Below are positions 1 through 11,283 of a stretch of DNA of 64,000 nt, piece after piece; the first letter of the stretch is position 1, and the number at the start of each line of letters is the position of its first letter. The DNA lies in contig JAJEKV010000091.1 of assembly GCA_021234155.1 (NCBI GenBank), forward strand, positions 2,735,501 to 2,799,500, read 5' to 3'. Under the pieces are notes generated by a model. That model did no database searches, was not told the DNA's origin, and worked only from the letters and a program-made list of their open reading frames with translations. Source of the stretch: Isoetes taiwanensis. Taxonomy: Eukaryota; Streptophyta; Lycopodiopsida; Isoetales; Isoetaceae. Position numbers and translations under genes: made by a program.

Positions 1-341
1 TGAGAATGGGAGAAAATAGCTAGGTGATGAAACCATATACCATGGGGTCTTCCAATCTTTACCTTCCAAACTTCAAAAAACATCTTCCAATCTTCTTAAC
101 CCAGAATCTTCTAGAGCATGACTTTGACCAAATATTTGACCATGAATATAGTACCTTTTATAGAGTTGTCCTTGAGTGTTTAGACTGACCTTGAAGCATT
201 CTTCCTTTGATCTTTGTGCCAATGCTGCCTACCAAGGTCTTCCCAACCTTGATCTAGTCTTCAAGCATGTGTCTTCCAAACTTTGACCTAATCTTCAAAC
301 ATGTAGACAAATAGTTAATATGTTGCCCCTTGGGGGCAACA
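1..341 (-). repeat. LTR fragment of the window's Ty3/gypsy family
   Basis: Read on the minus strand, this starts at position 341 with the same TGTTGCCCCC...GGGCAACA hairpin as the LTRs at 42785, 47303, 54557 and 63293. It then shares their phrases 'AGGTCAAAGTTTGGAAGA', 'AGAATCTGGGTTA' read with small changes, and 'TTGGAAGACCCCATGG'. It is a diverged relative, and the rest of the LTR lies outside the window. It interrupts a LINE reverse-transcriptase relic exactly at 341/342. Confidence 0.75.
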
Positions 342-701
342 TGGAACTTCATCATCTAGAGTCCACAATGCATAACATTTTTGCCAGCTGACCAAAACTC
401 CAGAGGCTACGGAAAATGTGTCAAGCAGAAGCTCTGCATTTTGGAGATTATCATCTTCTGCTGTGAAGAATAGAAAGATATCATCTGCATACTGATTAAT
501 AATTTCTTGAGAGCCATTCTCCATAGGTAGACCCCTAATCACATCATCCTCAGTAACACTAAAGAACAATTGTGAAAGCACCTCTGCCACTATTGTAAAA
601 GGCAATGGAGTTAAGAGGCAACCTTGACGAACTCCTTTACCAATAGGAAAGACGACAGAGGGCTCTACTGTAGAGGGCTTCTCAAACTGCGGGCTGCTCA
701 T
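342..701 (-). pseudogene. LINE (L1-like) reverse transcriptase fragment
   Basis: The minus-strand reading shows hallmarks of a non-LTR reverse transcriptase: GVRQGCLLTPLPF (family consensus GVRQGCPLSPLLF), the catalytic QYADDIFLF, and a following segment ending SGVLVSWQK that matches the usual SGL-INW-K after the active site. About 120 residues survive. There is no start codon context, and the frame runs straight into the inserted LTR at 341, so this is an interrupted relic. It differs from the LINE family at 3.9-6.6 kb, whose active site reads LLYADDVALLA. Confidence 0.8.
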
Positions 702-1022
702 ACATATATCACTCTCTTTCTCATGTCAATGCTTGAACTCATCAATTTCACATAAAAGAACATGCTCATACTCTTCAACCATGTGAGGTATGATTAGATG
801 TAAATGGAGATATGATGTGAAATATGATTAGATGTGAGATGTAAATGGCAAGACAATATGTATATAATCATGGTAAAGTGAATTAGGTAAACATTTCTAG
901 AAAATAGCATATAGTAAATGACAAAGTGGTCAAGGTAGGAATTCCAAAGAAAAATGCATAAAACGAATGACAAGTAAAAATGGCAAAGCAATAAGGTCCA
1001 ATCATGACAAGAATATAAATGA
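702..1022. other. AT-rich spacer, nothing recognised
   Basis: No coding similarity is visible. The phrase 'tatgattagatgt(gagatg)taaatgg' occurs twice near 790-850, a local duplication. Confidence 0.5.
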
Positions 1023-1230
1023 CATGGTTCTCTTCTTTATGGTTCTCTAAGAAGAGAACCATCATTCTGGGGAAAGGGAGGCATCACGCCATTTTGAGCG
1101 TCAGATCTATCTATAGCCTGAGCCTTCTATGGCGCAGGCTTTCTTTGGCTCTGTCTACTATATATCCATATTGCCTGCTAGCATTCCTCATCGGCGTTTC
1201 CTCTGAGCTGAATTCTGTTGGTTCTGTTTG
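1023..1230 (+). repeat. Dispersed repeat R0, copy 1, with hairpin head
   Basis: A perfect 12-bp inverted repeat (GGTTCTCTTCTT at 1026-1037 and AAGAAGAGAACC at 1049-1060) precedes about 170 bp that recur nearly unchanged at 12853-13040. The shared part includes 'TTTTGAGCGTCAGATC', a TATA-like 'CTACTATATATCC' and 'CTCATCGGCGTTT'. The layout of hairpin, TATA-like box and pyrimidine-rich stretch resembles the promoter end of a transposable element. This is an inference. Confidence 0.65.
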
Positions 1231-1399
1231 AGCTGGATCTTTGATTTTTGGTGTCAGTTTCTTTTCTGCTTATCCCTAGTTTGTTCTTAGTCTTCCTAAT
1301 TAGCTGTTTGTTGCCCTATTCTTGTTTTTGAGTATCAAACCTTTCAAGCTTTTCTCGAGGCCCTTTTTTCCTCTGAATCCGGTCGAAATTTCCATTCTG

Positions 1400-1890
1400 A
1401 TTTTTTCGCAGGATTTTTGCTCCCAACCATAGTTGAATTTTATATCACTGGAAAGCCCATTGGATAAGCTTTTCATCATCCAAAAATCGCCTGAATCCGA
1501 TATTCTGAGAGGGAGATATGCGAAAAAGCATTATACCGAGCTTTTTCTGGCTAGAATCACTGATTTGCATTTTTCACGGCCTTTTTTCCATCCAAATTAT
1601 TTGATTTCTACGTTCTTGGAAAGCTCACTGGATAAGCTTTCTATCCTTTTAAAGATTGCTTGAATCCGATGTTCTGGGAGGGAGATATAGGAAAAAGTGT
1701 TTTGCCGAGCTCTCTCTGGCCTAAATCGTGAATCTGTATTTTTCATAGCCTTCCTATCATCCAATAGGCTCGAATCTTATATCTTTGAAAAGCTCTCTAG
1801 ATAAGCTTTCTAAAGATCCAAGAATTGTGGAAATCCGATACTCTAGGTAAAAGATATGATCAAAAGCGTTTTGGCGAGTGTCAGTGCTTA
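1400..1890 (+). repeat. Degenerate tandem repeat, about 168-bp period, three units
   Basis: The phrase GGAAAGC-C--TGGATAAGCTTT recurs near 1451, 1619 and 1788. Each copy is followed by a variant of 'GAATCCGATATTCTGAGAGGGAGATAT' broken by substitutions, and by 'TTTTGCCGAGC'. The spacing is 168-169 bp. The units are well diverged, so this is an old satellite-like array and not a coding region. Confidence 0.7.
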
Positions 1891-2304
1891 GTGAGTTGAT
1901 GGTGTGGTTGCATGGTTGATGGTGTGGTTACATGGATGGTTATCTGCTGGTTAACCGTTAGTTTGCTTTTTGCAATGGTTTTATGGATTTACATGTTATT
2001 ACTCAATATCATATGGTGTTTGCTCACTTTTTCTTTCTTTCAGATATCAGATGGCCGCTGCTCTCATTTCCTTTCTTGCAGATTTCAGTGAGTGCGATTC
2101 TAATACAGCTTCAAAATGACTTGATTTTCAGATGGGCGCAATTTTCTTCGTGATTCGGGTTCTTTCTTCCGCCATTTATCTTTTGGTTTGCATGATTCAG
2201 GTTGTTGATTTTGATGTTATGTATGTTTTTGAGAAGTGTTAATGATGTTTATTCTGCATTTATGTTTTTTGCCTACTTTCATTTGTTTTTTCCTAGTTTT
2301 TGGG
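1891..2304. other. T-rich spacer, nothing recognised
   Basis: Low-complexity T/G-rich sequence with short echoes such as 'gttgatggtgtggtt' twice at 1896-1930. No coding feature is supported. Confidence 0.5.
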
Positions 2305-2477
2305 TTGCCCCTAGGGGGGCAAACCCTTGTTTATGTGGGCTTTTGGCATATCCTAGGTATATGCTAGAATATCCCTAGGATATGCTGGTGACTGCTTGCC
2401 CCTAGGGGGGCAAACCCTTGTTTATGTGGGCTTTTGGCATATCCTAGGTATATGCTAGAATATCCCTAGGATATCTT
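2305..2477 (+). repeat. 91-bp tandem duplication built from palindromes
   Basis: A unit starting TTGCCCCTAGGGGGGCAA at 2305 repeats from 2396. Each unit contains the palindromic GCCCCTAGGGGGGC and the nested pair GGCATATCCTAGG ... CCCTAGGATAT. The two units are almost identical, so the duplication is recent compared with the surroundings. Confidence 0.85.
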
Positions 2478-3343
2478 TGCTTTGGTATTTGCTAAAAACT
2501 TATGATTGGCTGTAAATGCTAGGTCATACTGTTGGTGGGCAGCCGCTCTTTCGAAACACAGTAACAGGAGAGGTCTCTTGGGCGGATGGCAAATATCAGA
2601 ATGCGGATCGAGATAGGGTGATAGAAATCGGGCTTATTTATTCCGATGTGTTTATATTCCGGATAGTGATAGATCATCATGGCAAGAGCTTGTAGAAGTC
2701 TGAGTCCATTATTGACTAAGCGAAGTTAGAAGGGTTAATGCATCAAATCGTCGGTGACTACGGTTGGTGAATCATTTGGTGCTTGTTTGGCGTTACGCTT
2801 AGTACAAGCGATTCCACCGGATATTGTTTCTCGGCTTGTCTTGGTACAAACATATCGGGAACTTCGAGTGATTTTTTATATACAATACTAGTATGTTGGC
2901 ATACCTTGATTGGTTATGCCATTTTCTCTTTTCACAAGCGTATCCTTAGAAAGCGTTTTACAACGGATCAACTCGGCTACCAACTTCTTCAAAAGCAATT
3001 TTATAGCAAGCTTTGGTGGTCTAAGGGCTCTTGGGGGTATTTCCCCGCCATTGTATGATATTGCAAAGGTGATGGCTAATTTGCTCCAAATTTGAGGGAC
3101 TTACTTAAGTTTTGCTCATTAGGTTTATGGAAAGTGATGAATTTTGTTTGACACGGAAGATATTGCTGCCAATCATGGTGAAACAAGATCGTGTTTTCAA
3201 TTGCGCAAATGAGGCTTTCTGTCTTGTCTCACGCAGGCATTTTGCGAGAGTGTCTTTGCATGGCGCCTCACACTACTCAATGACAATTCTAATATCACGG
3301 ATAAGGACCTCCAGGAAATTCATGTGCCAACATTGATTGTATG

Positions 3344-3344
<1 letters not shown>
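2478..3344. other. Spacer, no recognisable gene
   Basis: Open frames exist (for example 2783-3058 and 3112-3336, plus) but none shows a domain, good start context or family resemblance. They are most likely chance frames or unrecognised element debris. Confidence 0.4.

Positions 3345-3408
<64 letters not shown>
3345..3408 (+). repeat. (TTGA)n microsatellite
   Basis: About sixteen copies of TTGA, with one extra T that shifts the phase at 3379. Confidence 0.95.
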
Positions 3409-3411
<3 letters not shown>

Positions 3412-3949
3412 TACTTCTCTTTTTTTATTCTGCATCTCTATTGCTAAACATGCCCTGCGCATGTGGTAAGCTTTTGTGGTCAGTCTATTTCCTTACAGAA
3501 AGCTTCTCTTGCCCCAGGGTAGAAGACCAATCTGTTTGTTGGCAATCACAGTACATTTGGTATGTACAATACATTTGTGATATTCTATGAGGTTGCCCCT
3601 TATTATCCCTATTTAGATCAACAATTTTCATGGCAATGCACTGACTCTCTTATAGTTGTTTCTTCGTGGCTTCCCTTGCCGAGCCCTTGCTCATCCTGGT
3701 CATTGGATCACACCGGTTGGCTCTATTTTCGAAAGGTAAATCAGGATGAATTTGAAACGAACACGAAAAAGTTTACCTCTTCCATTTTCGATGATAGTTT
3801 TGTGTGTTAATACGCATGTTCCTAATACATTAGATATGGAAATGTGAAGGCCAACAAGTTTGCAACCTACAAACTATAAGGTACATAGATATTGTATCAC
3901 AAAGAGATATATTCTCTTACTTTTGTCACGCTGGATTGGGAGCACTCAA
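3409..3949. other. Spacer before a LINE, nothing recognised
   Basis: No domain or repeat is recognised. Base composition is AT-rich, then rises sharply in GC at about 3940 where the LINE begins. Confidence 0.4.
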
Positions 3950-6596
3950 TAGTGGAGACACCGCAAAGGGGGCGTGGAGGGTTACCATACATCCCCGTTA
4001 TCAGAGCGGGGGCGGTATGAATGTGTTGGTGCGGGGAGTTACTGGGGGTTTGATAGCTTCTACACACTTGCAAGGCAGGTGTGCATACCGGTGAGGGCGC
4101 TGCTTGCAGTATGGCGCCGAGGCTTCCTTTGCGGTGAAGGGCCCTCAAGGAGGGACGGTGCATTTTCACGAGAACCCGTGGTTTGATGCTGATTGCAAGG
4201 CTCTAAAGAGCCCTGTGCGCTTGCTCATAGATCCACGATTCGCGGCCCTCAGGCCACCAAGACTATAAGCTCTTCCTAAAAGCCAAGAAGGGGAGATACA
4301 TGGCGTAAACCCAGGGCGCTTGTTTGACATGCTCATGGGCGAGCCAAAAGCTTTTTGGCGTAAGGTGTTATACAAGAAGCGGTGGGTGGTAATGTAAGTG
4401 TGGAGCAATGGATGCACCGCTTGGAGGAGTTATATGACCCCCGTGAGCTAATGCGAGGGTCCCGTCCGGGTAGGAGAGGTCTGCGCAGCTCACGCGGGAG
4501 GATGTCAGCCGGTCTCGGGCATCCGGCGAATGGCAAGGCAAAGGATTTCTGAGGGGCTTGGAAGCAGCTGTTGAAATGGGGTGGCCCATCGTGGTAGGGC
4601 CACGACGGTGATCATTAACCGTGCTCACGGCCGAGGGGGCTCCCCGGGAGTGGATGGTTAGTAAGGTTGTTCTGTTCATAAGCTGGTAATATGGATGCCC
4701 GTGAATTACGGATGATTATGGTAAGCTCAGCATTTACAAAAGCTCTGGCGGTGGTGGAGAAGAAACTTACTAAGTGGGCGAGGAGGCGGGTGCGGGCAAT
4801 TGGCGAGGCGGGGCTTTTCGCCCGGCTCCTCCCACGATCGACCATATCTTCACTTTGAGAGTGTTGATGGAGGCAAGCGGAATCTTTGGCGACATGACTT
4901 GTATTCTTTGCTTTGTAGATTTTAAGGCTGCATATGATACTGATCCCGAGACATCTTTGTGAGGGTTGCAAAAATTGCGAGTTCCACAGCAGAGTTGCGA
5001 GAATGGGGTGCACCGGCTTTATGATGGGATTTATCTTTTGCCACCGCCTTATGAAGATCGGGGGTAGCTAGCACTATGGGAGTTAAGCGGGGCTGCCCGT
5101 TGTCTCCAACTTTTTGGGTTGTACATTGATAGCTTGGAGGCGTGGATACACACGACACCATGGGGAGCCGGGTGCAATTATCGATCGACCTCTGTGAGCC
5201 GGTTACTATATGCGGATGATGTAGCTTTGCTAGCCACGAGGGCCAGCGGTATGCAGCGGCATTTGGATGCCCTCAATGGGGTGGTGGGGCAACGGAATGG
5301 CGGTGAACTTGCACAAAACTAAGCTTCGCGAGCGATCGTCCTCGCAACACCCTATCCAGGAGTTATATTACGGGGGGCGGGAAGTGGAGATGGTGCGGAG
5401 CTTCAAGTATCGGGAATTGATTTCACTACTAACATCTTTGCCGTGGGATGAGTGTGTGGAGAGGGAGAGCCAGGCGTATGGAAGGCTTTATATGCGATGC
5501 AAAATCGTGTTGCTGCGGATAGATCTGTGTTGGGATGAGGAGAGCACACTGTTTAGGAACTTTGGTCGGCCGGTCTTTGCTATATGGGGTGGAGGTTTGG
5601 GGCCCGGCGGTTAGCAAAAATAACGATGGGATAGGTTGGAAAGGTGCGAAAGCTTTCTTGACATATAGCTTGGGAGTGAAGGACACCGTGATCGTATCGA
5701 TTTTGTTGTATGAGGCGGGGTTCCGCCTTTTGACGATACGCTATCTGCCGGAGCATCTTACTTGCTTCCATAAGGTGGATGGGATGGATGACCATCGCTT
5801 GCCCCCACAGCCGTGTTGTTAACGCAGGGCCCCAAATGTGTGAAGAGGGTATGGCACGAGCACCGTAAGGGGAGTGGTTTAGGAGGTGGTCTATGGATTA
5901 CCAACGGATGGTGCCTTGACTGGCGCATTCTTTATGCGAGAATGGGCAATTGGATGCGGGCTATCTTTGCCACCACGCGGGATGCCTCTACTCTTGCAAA
6001 GCCCAAGACGAGCACTATCACTTTCGAGATTAATCCCGGCCTTGAGCATGGACCCCATCCGGTATTTGAAAGCACACACATCTCTGTGAAGAAACGGAGA
6101 GCTATTGCGCCATGGGGCCGGTTCCCATTACCTCCCAGAATTGAAACAGTCCATTTGGGGGTGAATGGCGGCACGGGATCCCGAGGAGGAGAGGATATGT
6201 CGGTGTTGTGAGATGATGCGGATAGAGGATGAGCACCATGCCCTCCCAATTGCCCAAAGATATGCCCATGTCCAGCAAAGGTGCATCGATCTTAGATGCT
6301 CGACACACCGCTACATCGATTACTCGCGCATCACCTATGGTAGCGCGACCGGGAGCTTACATCCCTGCAGATTTGGCCATGGGACTTGCTCTTCTCGGGG
6401 CATGGTATTTGAGAGCCTCATTGTTAGGTTTTTCCTCCCAAGTGGGGCTTTTTTCATCCCGGTAGTAGGGTTCTACCGCATGATTACATTGTTTGTTTTT
6501 GTGTTGGGGTTTTTCGCTTTTTGCACGTTCTGCATATGTAGTCTCATAGGCCTCTGGCCTCCGTGGACGTTAAAATAAACTTCCTTCCTTCCTTCT
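3950..6596 (+). mobile_element. LINE A: non-LTR retrotransposon ORF2 relic, reaching its 3' end
   Basis: The frame must be switched many times to follow it. In order: an endonuclease-RT linker ('NPWFDADCK' near 4170, 'LFDMLMGEPKAFWRKVLY' near 4325, 'WMHRLEELYDPRELM' near 4410); RT motifs 'TIDHIFTLR' and 'CFVDFKAAYD' (4836-4935); the catalytic 'SRLLYADDVALLA' (5195-5235); a post-RT 'LYGVEVWGPAVS' (5578-5615); and a terminal Cys/His module 'RICRCCEMMRIEDEHH' (6190-6240). The 3' end carries the family tail 'CCTCCGTGGACGTTAAAA' followed by TTCC repeats. The element is markedly richer in GC than its flanks. Stops and frameshifts throughout make it inactive. The reverse-strand open frames over this stretch are shadows. 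Confidence 0.85.
6541..6596 (+). repeat. LINE 3' tail signature plus (TTCC)n
   Basis: 'GTCTCATAGGCC' followed by 'CCGTGGACGTTAAAA' matches the 3' ends of the LINE copies at 11283 and 21570. Those copies end in TATTC repeats, whereas this one ends in TTCC repeats. Confidence 0.75.
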
Positions 6597-8290
6597 CATT
6601 ATACATAATTCTTCGGAAGGTGAGAACTTGCTACTTTTTCCTGGAGGTGCAAGAGAAGTATGCAAGGGAAAAGTAAGTTGCAGCTTGTGCTATTTGTTAA
6701 ATATATTTATAATCTTCATGCAATTCTAAGTTCTCCTTTTGGCCCTCTAGTGGAAAATATAGTTTCTGCACTGGGTCTTTCACTGGACAGTGTTCAGCCT
6801 ATTAGTGCAGTTTAATTCCAGTTCCATCAACAATTGAACGCATATATATTCACTTTGCTGAGCCCATTGACACTTCTGGGTTTTGTCAAGACCGAGCCCC
6901 GGAGCAAGGTATGATCGTGATTGCATTTCAGCTTTTCTCAAACATTGTTGTGTTGACCTCATTTGTTTTCCCTTGATAATTTGGCGGTTAAATGCTCTAT
7001 ATGGTAGCGTGAACTTTCTGCAACTCTCTTTTAACCCGGGATGTTGAACCTATGATGATGATGTTGATATTATTATGCGATTCTTGTGAAACAAAGGGTT
7101 GAAGAAAGCATAGTGACACTCATGCAAAATGATCCGGTTTGCTCCGGCTTGCCAAAACTTTATGTTTGATTGTGCATACTCGAAACTTCGAATGCTCTTC
7201 TAATATGCGAGGAAAGGGAAACCACATTTTCGGGTTGTGGTCAAAACTAGGCGCTTGCTTCCCGTAATTTAATCATGTGACATTCAAGTGTTTCAACTAG
7301 TCATAGTACGGCATGGTGTTGCCAACTTTTAGAAGCGTGATGAAATGAAATAGTAAGCCACTTTAGAAATCCTAACAGATAAGATTAAGATGGGCCATTT
7401 GCAAGTACCAAGGCAAACACTATGAACAGAATAAATCCCAAGCGTCACCAAACATGAGATAGCTCAAAGATTGACATGAAATGCTTTATCAGATTATCTA
7501 TATTTCATACTTTTGAGCTCGTCTTATAATCATGCAATGTGCAAGAAAAAGGTAGGCGGTTGCACCCAAAAGGTCGTTAATCCTATGAGATTAAAGCGTG
7601 ATGAACAATTTCGTGATCATTTTAGACTCTTATACTATTGAGCAGTAGATTCCATGCATCAAACTAAAGTGAATCGTCAGAACTATTTATAACTTGATTC
7701 CTAAAATTTAAATCAAACAGGGATAATTTGGGTGTGAAAGTACACAAATATCTACAAGAAAAAGGTCAATCTTTACACCTTGCCACTTGATGATTTATAC
7801 CCTTCCATTCACCCGACTTCATCAAGAAGAGGCTCAACGTGAAAAATTGGCAAATTAAATTGCAACGACAATAACCTATTGTTGCTCACGTCTAGCGTGG
7901 AAAATTTAAGACATGTCAAGGGAGAAAGAACATGGTAGTAACCTGCTGTAACATTTTGATACCACAGAATATTAGAGGAAATAACATTATATTACACACT
8001 TCCTGCTGCAAAGCTTCTTGTTCCCAAAATATTTTTTAGCAAAGCTTCTTGTTGCCGCATATGTTTTTTAGCAGAGCTTCAACTTGCAAAGCATATTAAG
8101 CTGGATTTCTGTGCCAAATCTTGCAAAACTTTTAATTTTTGAGCCGGACTAATCTGTTACGAGGAGGTAACATCTGTGTTTAACATTAGTTTTGTTGAGA
8201 TCAACGAAGAAAACGATCATGAACTCATTCTTAGGTCGGGCACTATGCATCAAAGACTATGCGCACATCCCTTTGGGACATCGGAGGGCA
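6597..8290. other. Spacer, no recognisable gene
   Basis: AT-rich sequence with frequent stops in all frames. One local echo, 'GCAAAGCTTCTTGTT', occurs twice near 8010 and 8040. I see no domain, RNA gene or element end. Confidence 0.4.
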
Positions 8291-9362
8291 ACCCTTCGTG
8301 CGCAGCACCTTGTTTTTTTTAGGATAGCCATCGATATATTCTTTCCCTTTTTTCAATTTGCCATGCCCATGGACTTTGTCATTTCTTTTTACTATAGGAC
8401 CATGTTTGACTTTGGCCCCTTAACTTATCTGCTTGATTATATATGTTTTTATCGATGTTAGTATGGTGTTTGTGGTGGTTTTCTCTAGGTTGATATGTTT
8501 TCGTTTGTTGGTGCTTGTATAGCTTGTGATTCACTTTTTGGTTTGTCAATTTGGGCCTGTATAGTTCAATATGCCCCGTCATTTCTCTTACCGCTTGTTT
8601 TTCCTCATGGAAACTTTAACTTACAGTAGACTTGCACATATCCAAGTTATAGGCATTAGACATTGTCTCTTGCATAAGATTATTTTCGTAGATTGGTCTT
8701 CCTCTAGAGTGCTCGTTGCTTGATCTGGCCTTTTTTCATATGTTTAGCAGTGGTGCTGTTGGACTCGTTTTCCCCCAATGGTTTATATGTGTCTCTTATG
8801 GGGTTTGGTTCTTGTTGATGTTCAGCTACTCTAAGACCTATGTGCCTTTAATCCTTTTTTATCTCGTTAATTTCTACTGCCTTAGTCATTTTTCTTCTGT
8901 CCATGTTACCCATCACATACCTAGTTTTAGTTGTCTATTATTGCTCCATTTGTCTCTCATAATCCGTGAGTTTCTTTAATTGGTTGCTCTTTTTTTATAC
9001 TAGTTCCAATTGTCCCGTTTCTTCCTTATGGATCCTTGCAGTTTCACTTGTGCTTCACCCGCTTTTGTAGTTCTTGGAACGCCATCTTTTGTCGTCATGG
9101 TATCCTTTTTTCTATTCCTTCTACTTTGATTTGTCCCATATTGCTCTGCTCGTTCTATGGTTGGGTGGTCTTTTTAGTTCTTTTGACATGTTCAATCTTG
9201 CTTTTGAAAGTTTTCAAATCCTTGTGGCTACCTTCTACCTTCTTCACCTTTCCTTTCTGTTAGTTTGAAGCTCTATTCTTCTTGTTTCTTTGTTGGGTTT
9301 TATTCTTTTAGTCTGATTAGTTTCATGCTTGGCTGTTGTTTCACTTTGTCCTTACTCATGGT
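8291..9362 (+). other. T-rich tract, part 1
   Basis: The plus strand is dominated by T and TTG/TTC words. The open frames here (8716-8979, 9036-9263 and others) translate to Phe/Leu/Ser-rich pseudo-membrane proteins, which is what T-rich DNA produces by chance, so none is called. The segment 8575-8670 ('CTCATGG', 'TAGACTTGCAC') recurs diverged at 10150-10235, so the tract contains a 1.5-1.6 kb internal duplication. Confidence 0.55.
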
Positions 9363-9763
9363 CAGTGTAGTACCGTACTTCCCGTACCGTATGTGTACAG
9401 TACGTATGCAACGTACAGTACGGGGTAACGTACGTTGGCCAGTTTAACGTACAAACGTACGTCAAAAGTTGTTGTTTAAAGTACGCGTACGGTACGTACG
9501 GTACCATAAAATACGTACGGTACGTACGTTAACCGAAAAAAAATATATATTTTTTTTGAAAAGTACTTGTACCGTACCTATAAAGTACGTACCGTACCTG
9601 TACCGTACTTATAAAGTACGTACCGTACGCGTACGTAAACAACAAACCAAAAAAAAATTTATTTTTCTTATTTGATGCACAAAATGAATAAGTACGTACG
9701 GTACGTATGGGTACGGTACGTTAGGTATGGAAAACGTAACGTACGCGTACTTAACCTACACTG
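9363..9763. mobile_element. hAT-type MITE packed with GTAC motifs
   Basis: The terminal inverted repeats are CAGTGTAG at 9363-9370 and CTACACTG at 9756-9763. A perfect 8-bp target duplication CTCATGGT flanks it (9355-9362 and 9764-9771). An 8-bp duplication and CA-G termini are established features of hAT transposons. The 401-bp interior has no coding capacity and contains about 37 GTAC tetramers by my count, mostly as CGTAC/GTACG runs. One or two would be expected by chance. A transposase from elsewhere must have moved it. Confidence 0.88.
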
Positions 9764-9771
9764 CTCATGGT

Positions 9772-10787
9772 CCATTACTCCTCTTCCGGCCCTTTGTTTA
9801 CTTGTTCTATTAGTCATTGTTAGTCTTGTTTTCACGTTGTTTGGTCCATGTGGTTCATGTTACCCCTTTCATTGCAATCTCATTGCTCTATCCCTCTGCT
9901 TTGTTTGTTTCATTTACCATGTGATCTTTGATCCCCTCCATCCCACTCAGTCCTTGAGTCTAGTTGGTCCCTAAGGTTGGCATGCCTCGTCAGTTTGTTG
10001 GGTTTATTCATTTTTGGCTTCTATACTTTGAGTTTGACCAGTGCATATTTTCTAGAACTTCTTTTTTCGCTTGATTTCTTAGGAGAACTATAACTTACTG
10101 TAATATGTCTTTTGTCGTTGTTACGGCTGTAGTATAATCAATGTGCCCTGTCAATTCTTTTATCGCTTGGTTTTTTCTCATGGAAAATATAACTTATGGT
10201 AGACTTGCACGTGTCTAAGTATAGGCATGAAGGTTATGCATGAGCATTCTTTATAGAAATGAGCATTCTATATCGATCATGCATTAAGATGTTTTCTTTA
10301 AGTGTAATTTTTTATCTCATTCTACACCAGTGTTTGTTAATTGTGGGGGATCTGTTTAGTTCATGATGCATAGATATTTGTTTCATGTGATTGGTTTATC
10401 TTATTTTCTATGGGTCTCTGATGTGATATGGTTCTGGTTGGTATATATAACGATTACCTTAAAATCAATGTGCTCCCGTCATGTTCTTATCTCGGTTAAT
10501 ATTCTACTATCCTATCCATTGTCTTCTCTTTGGGTCACTGGTCACGTCCTTTAGTTCTAGTTGTCCTTCATTGCTCCATTGTTCTGTAGTCCGTGTGTCT
10601 TTTTAGTATTTTCCCTTGTTTCATACTTGTTCCATTGTCCCGTTTCTTCCTATGGTTTCTTGTAGTCCTACTTGTACTCCATTTGCTTCATTAGTTCTTC
10701 TATTGCAGCTTATTCATATGTTCAATTGTCGAATTTGTTCCTCTCGCCCTTCTAGTTCTGGCGGTTTTTCTAGTTCTGGCGGTTTTT
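9772..10787 (+). other. T-rich tract, part 2
   Basis: This continues the T-rich sequence interrupted by the MITE. 10150-10235 is the diverged second copy of 8575-8670. No gene is supported. Confidence 0.5.
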
Positions 10788-10814
10788 GATGCAATAGCTT
10801 GTAGCTATTGCATC
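10788..10814. repeat. Perfect 12-bp inverted repeat
   Basis: GATGCAATAGCT and its reverse complement AGCTATTGCATC are separated by TGT, at the point where T-rich sequence gives way to LINE sequence. Confidence 0.8.
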
Positions 10815-11283
10815 AATTCGCACGGGGTCCCACAGGCTACGGATTGAGACAGGTAGATGGGAGCGGCCGCAATTGCCGCGAGAAGCGAGACTATGTGCCT
10901 GTTGCCAGTTACAGGTTATTGAAGATGAAAGCCATACTCTTCTGAGTTGCCCTGCTTTTGAGATAGTCCGGAATCATTTTTCGACCTTAGCATTCCATTC
11001 CACGCTTCCACAACTTCTCAGCGCACCATCTGTGCATGACTTGGCATTATACATACTTGAGGTTCTAGATAAACGTCTGCAATTACTGAGCCCTCAGTAG
11101 TCATTATCTAAGCTTGTCTAGTATCATCATTACTGCAAAGGTTTTTCCCTTGAAAACCTTTCGAGGCAGGGGTTTTTTAATCCTAGTAGTAATGATTGTA
11201 CTAGCCCATTGTATGGGTCCCATGACCTATTGGTCTTCGTGGACGTTAAAAAAACTATTCTATTCTATTCTATTCTATTCTAT
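10815..11283 (+). mobile_element. LINE B: 3' end fragment with Cys/His module and (TATTC)n tail
   Basis: The frame at about 10873-11100 reads 'RLCACCQLQVIEDESHTLLSCPAFE', giving CxxC...DExH...C. This is the same C-terminal module as in LINE A (6190-6240) and LINE C (21095-21165). Upstream residues 'IETGRW' also match the family. The 3' UTR has a hairpin (11156-11185) followed by TTTTTT, then 'CTTCGTGGACGTTAAAA' and TATTC repeats from 11256. It is 5'-truncated by about 2 kb relative to LINE A, as is typical of target-primed insertion. Quoted peptide is split across the family motif only. Confidence 0.82.

Noticed and set aside
3345-3408. CRISPR-like direct repeats
   Set aside because: Continuous tetranucleotide microsatellite with no spacers.
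4333-5013. Several minus-strand frames over the LINE
   Set aside because: They are antisense shadows of the GC-rich LINE ORF2. The plus strand carries the RT motifs.
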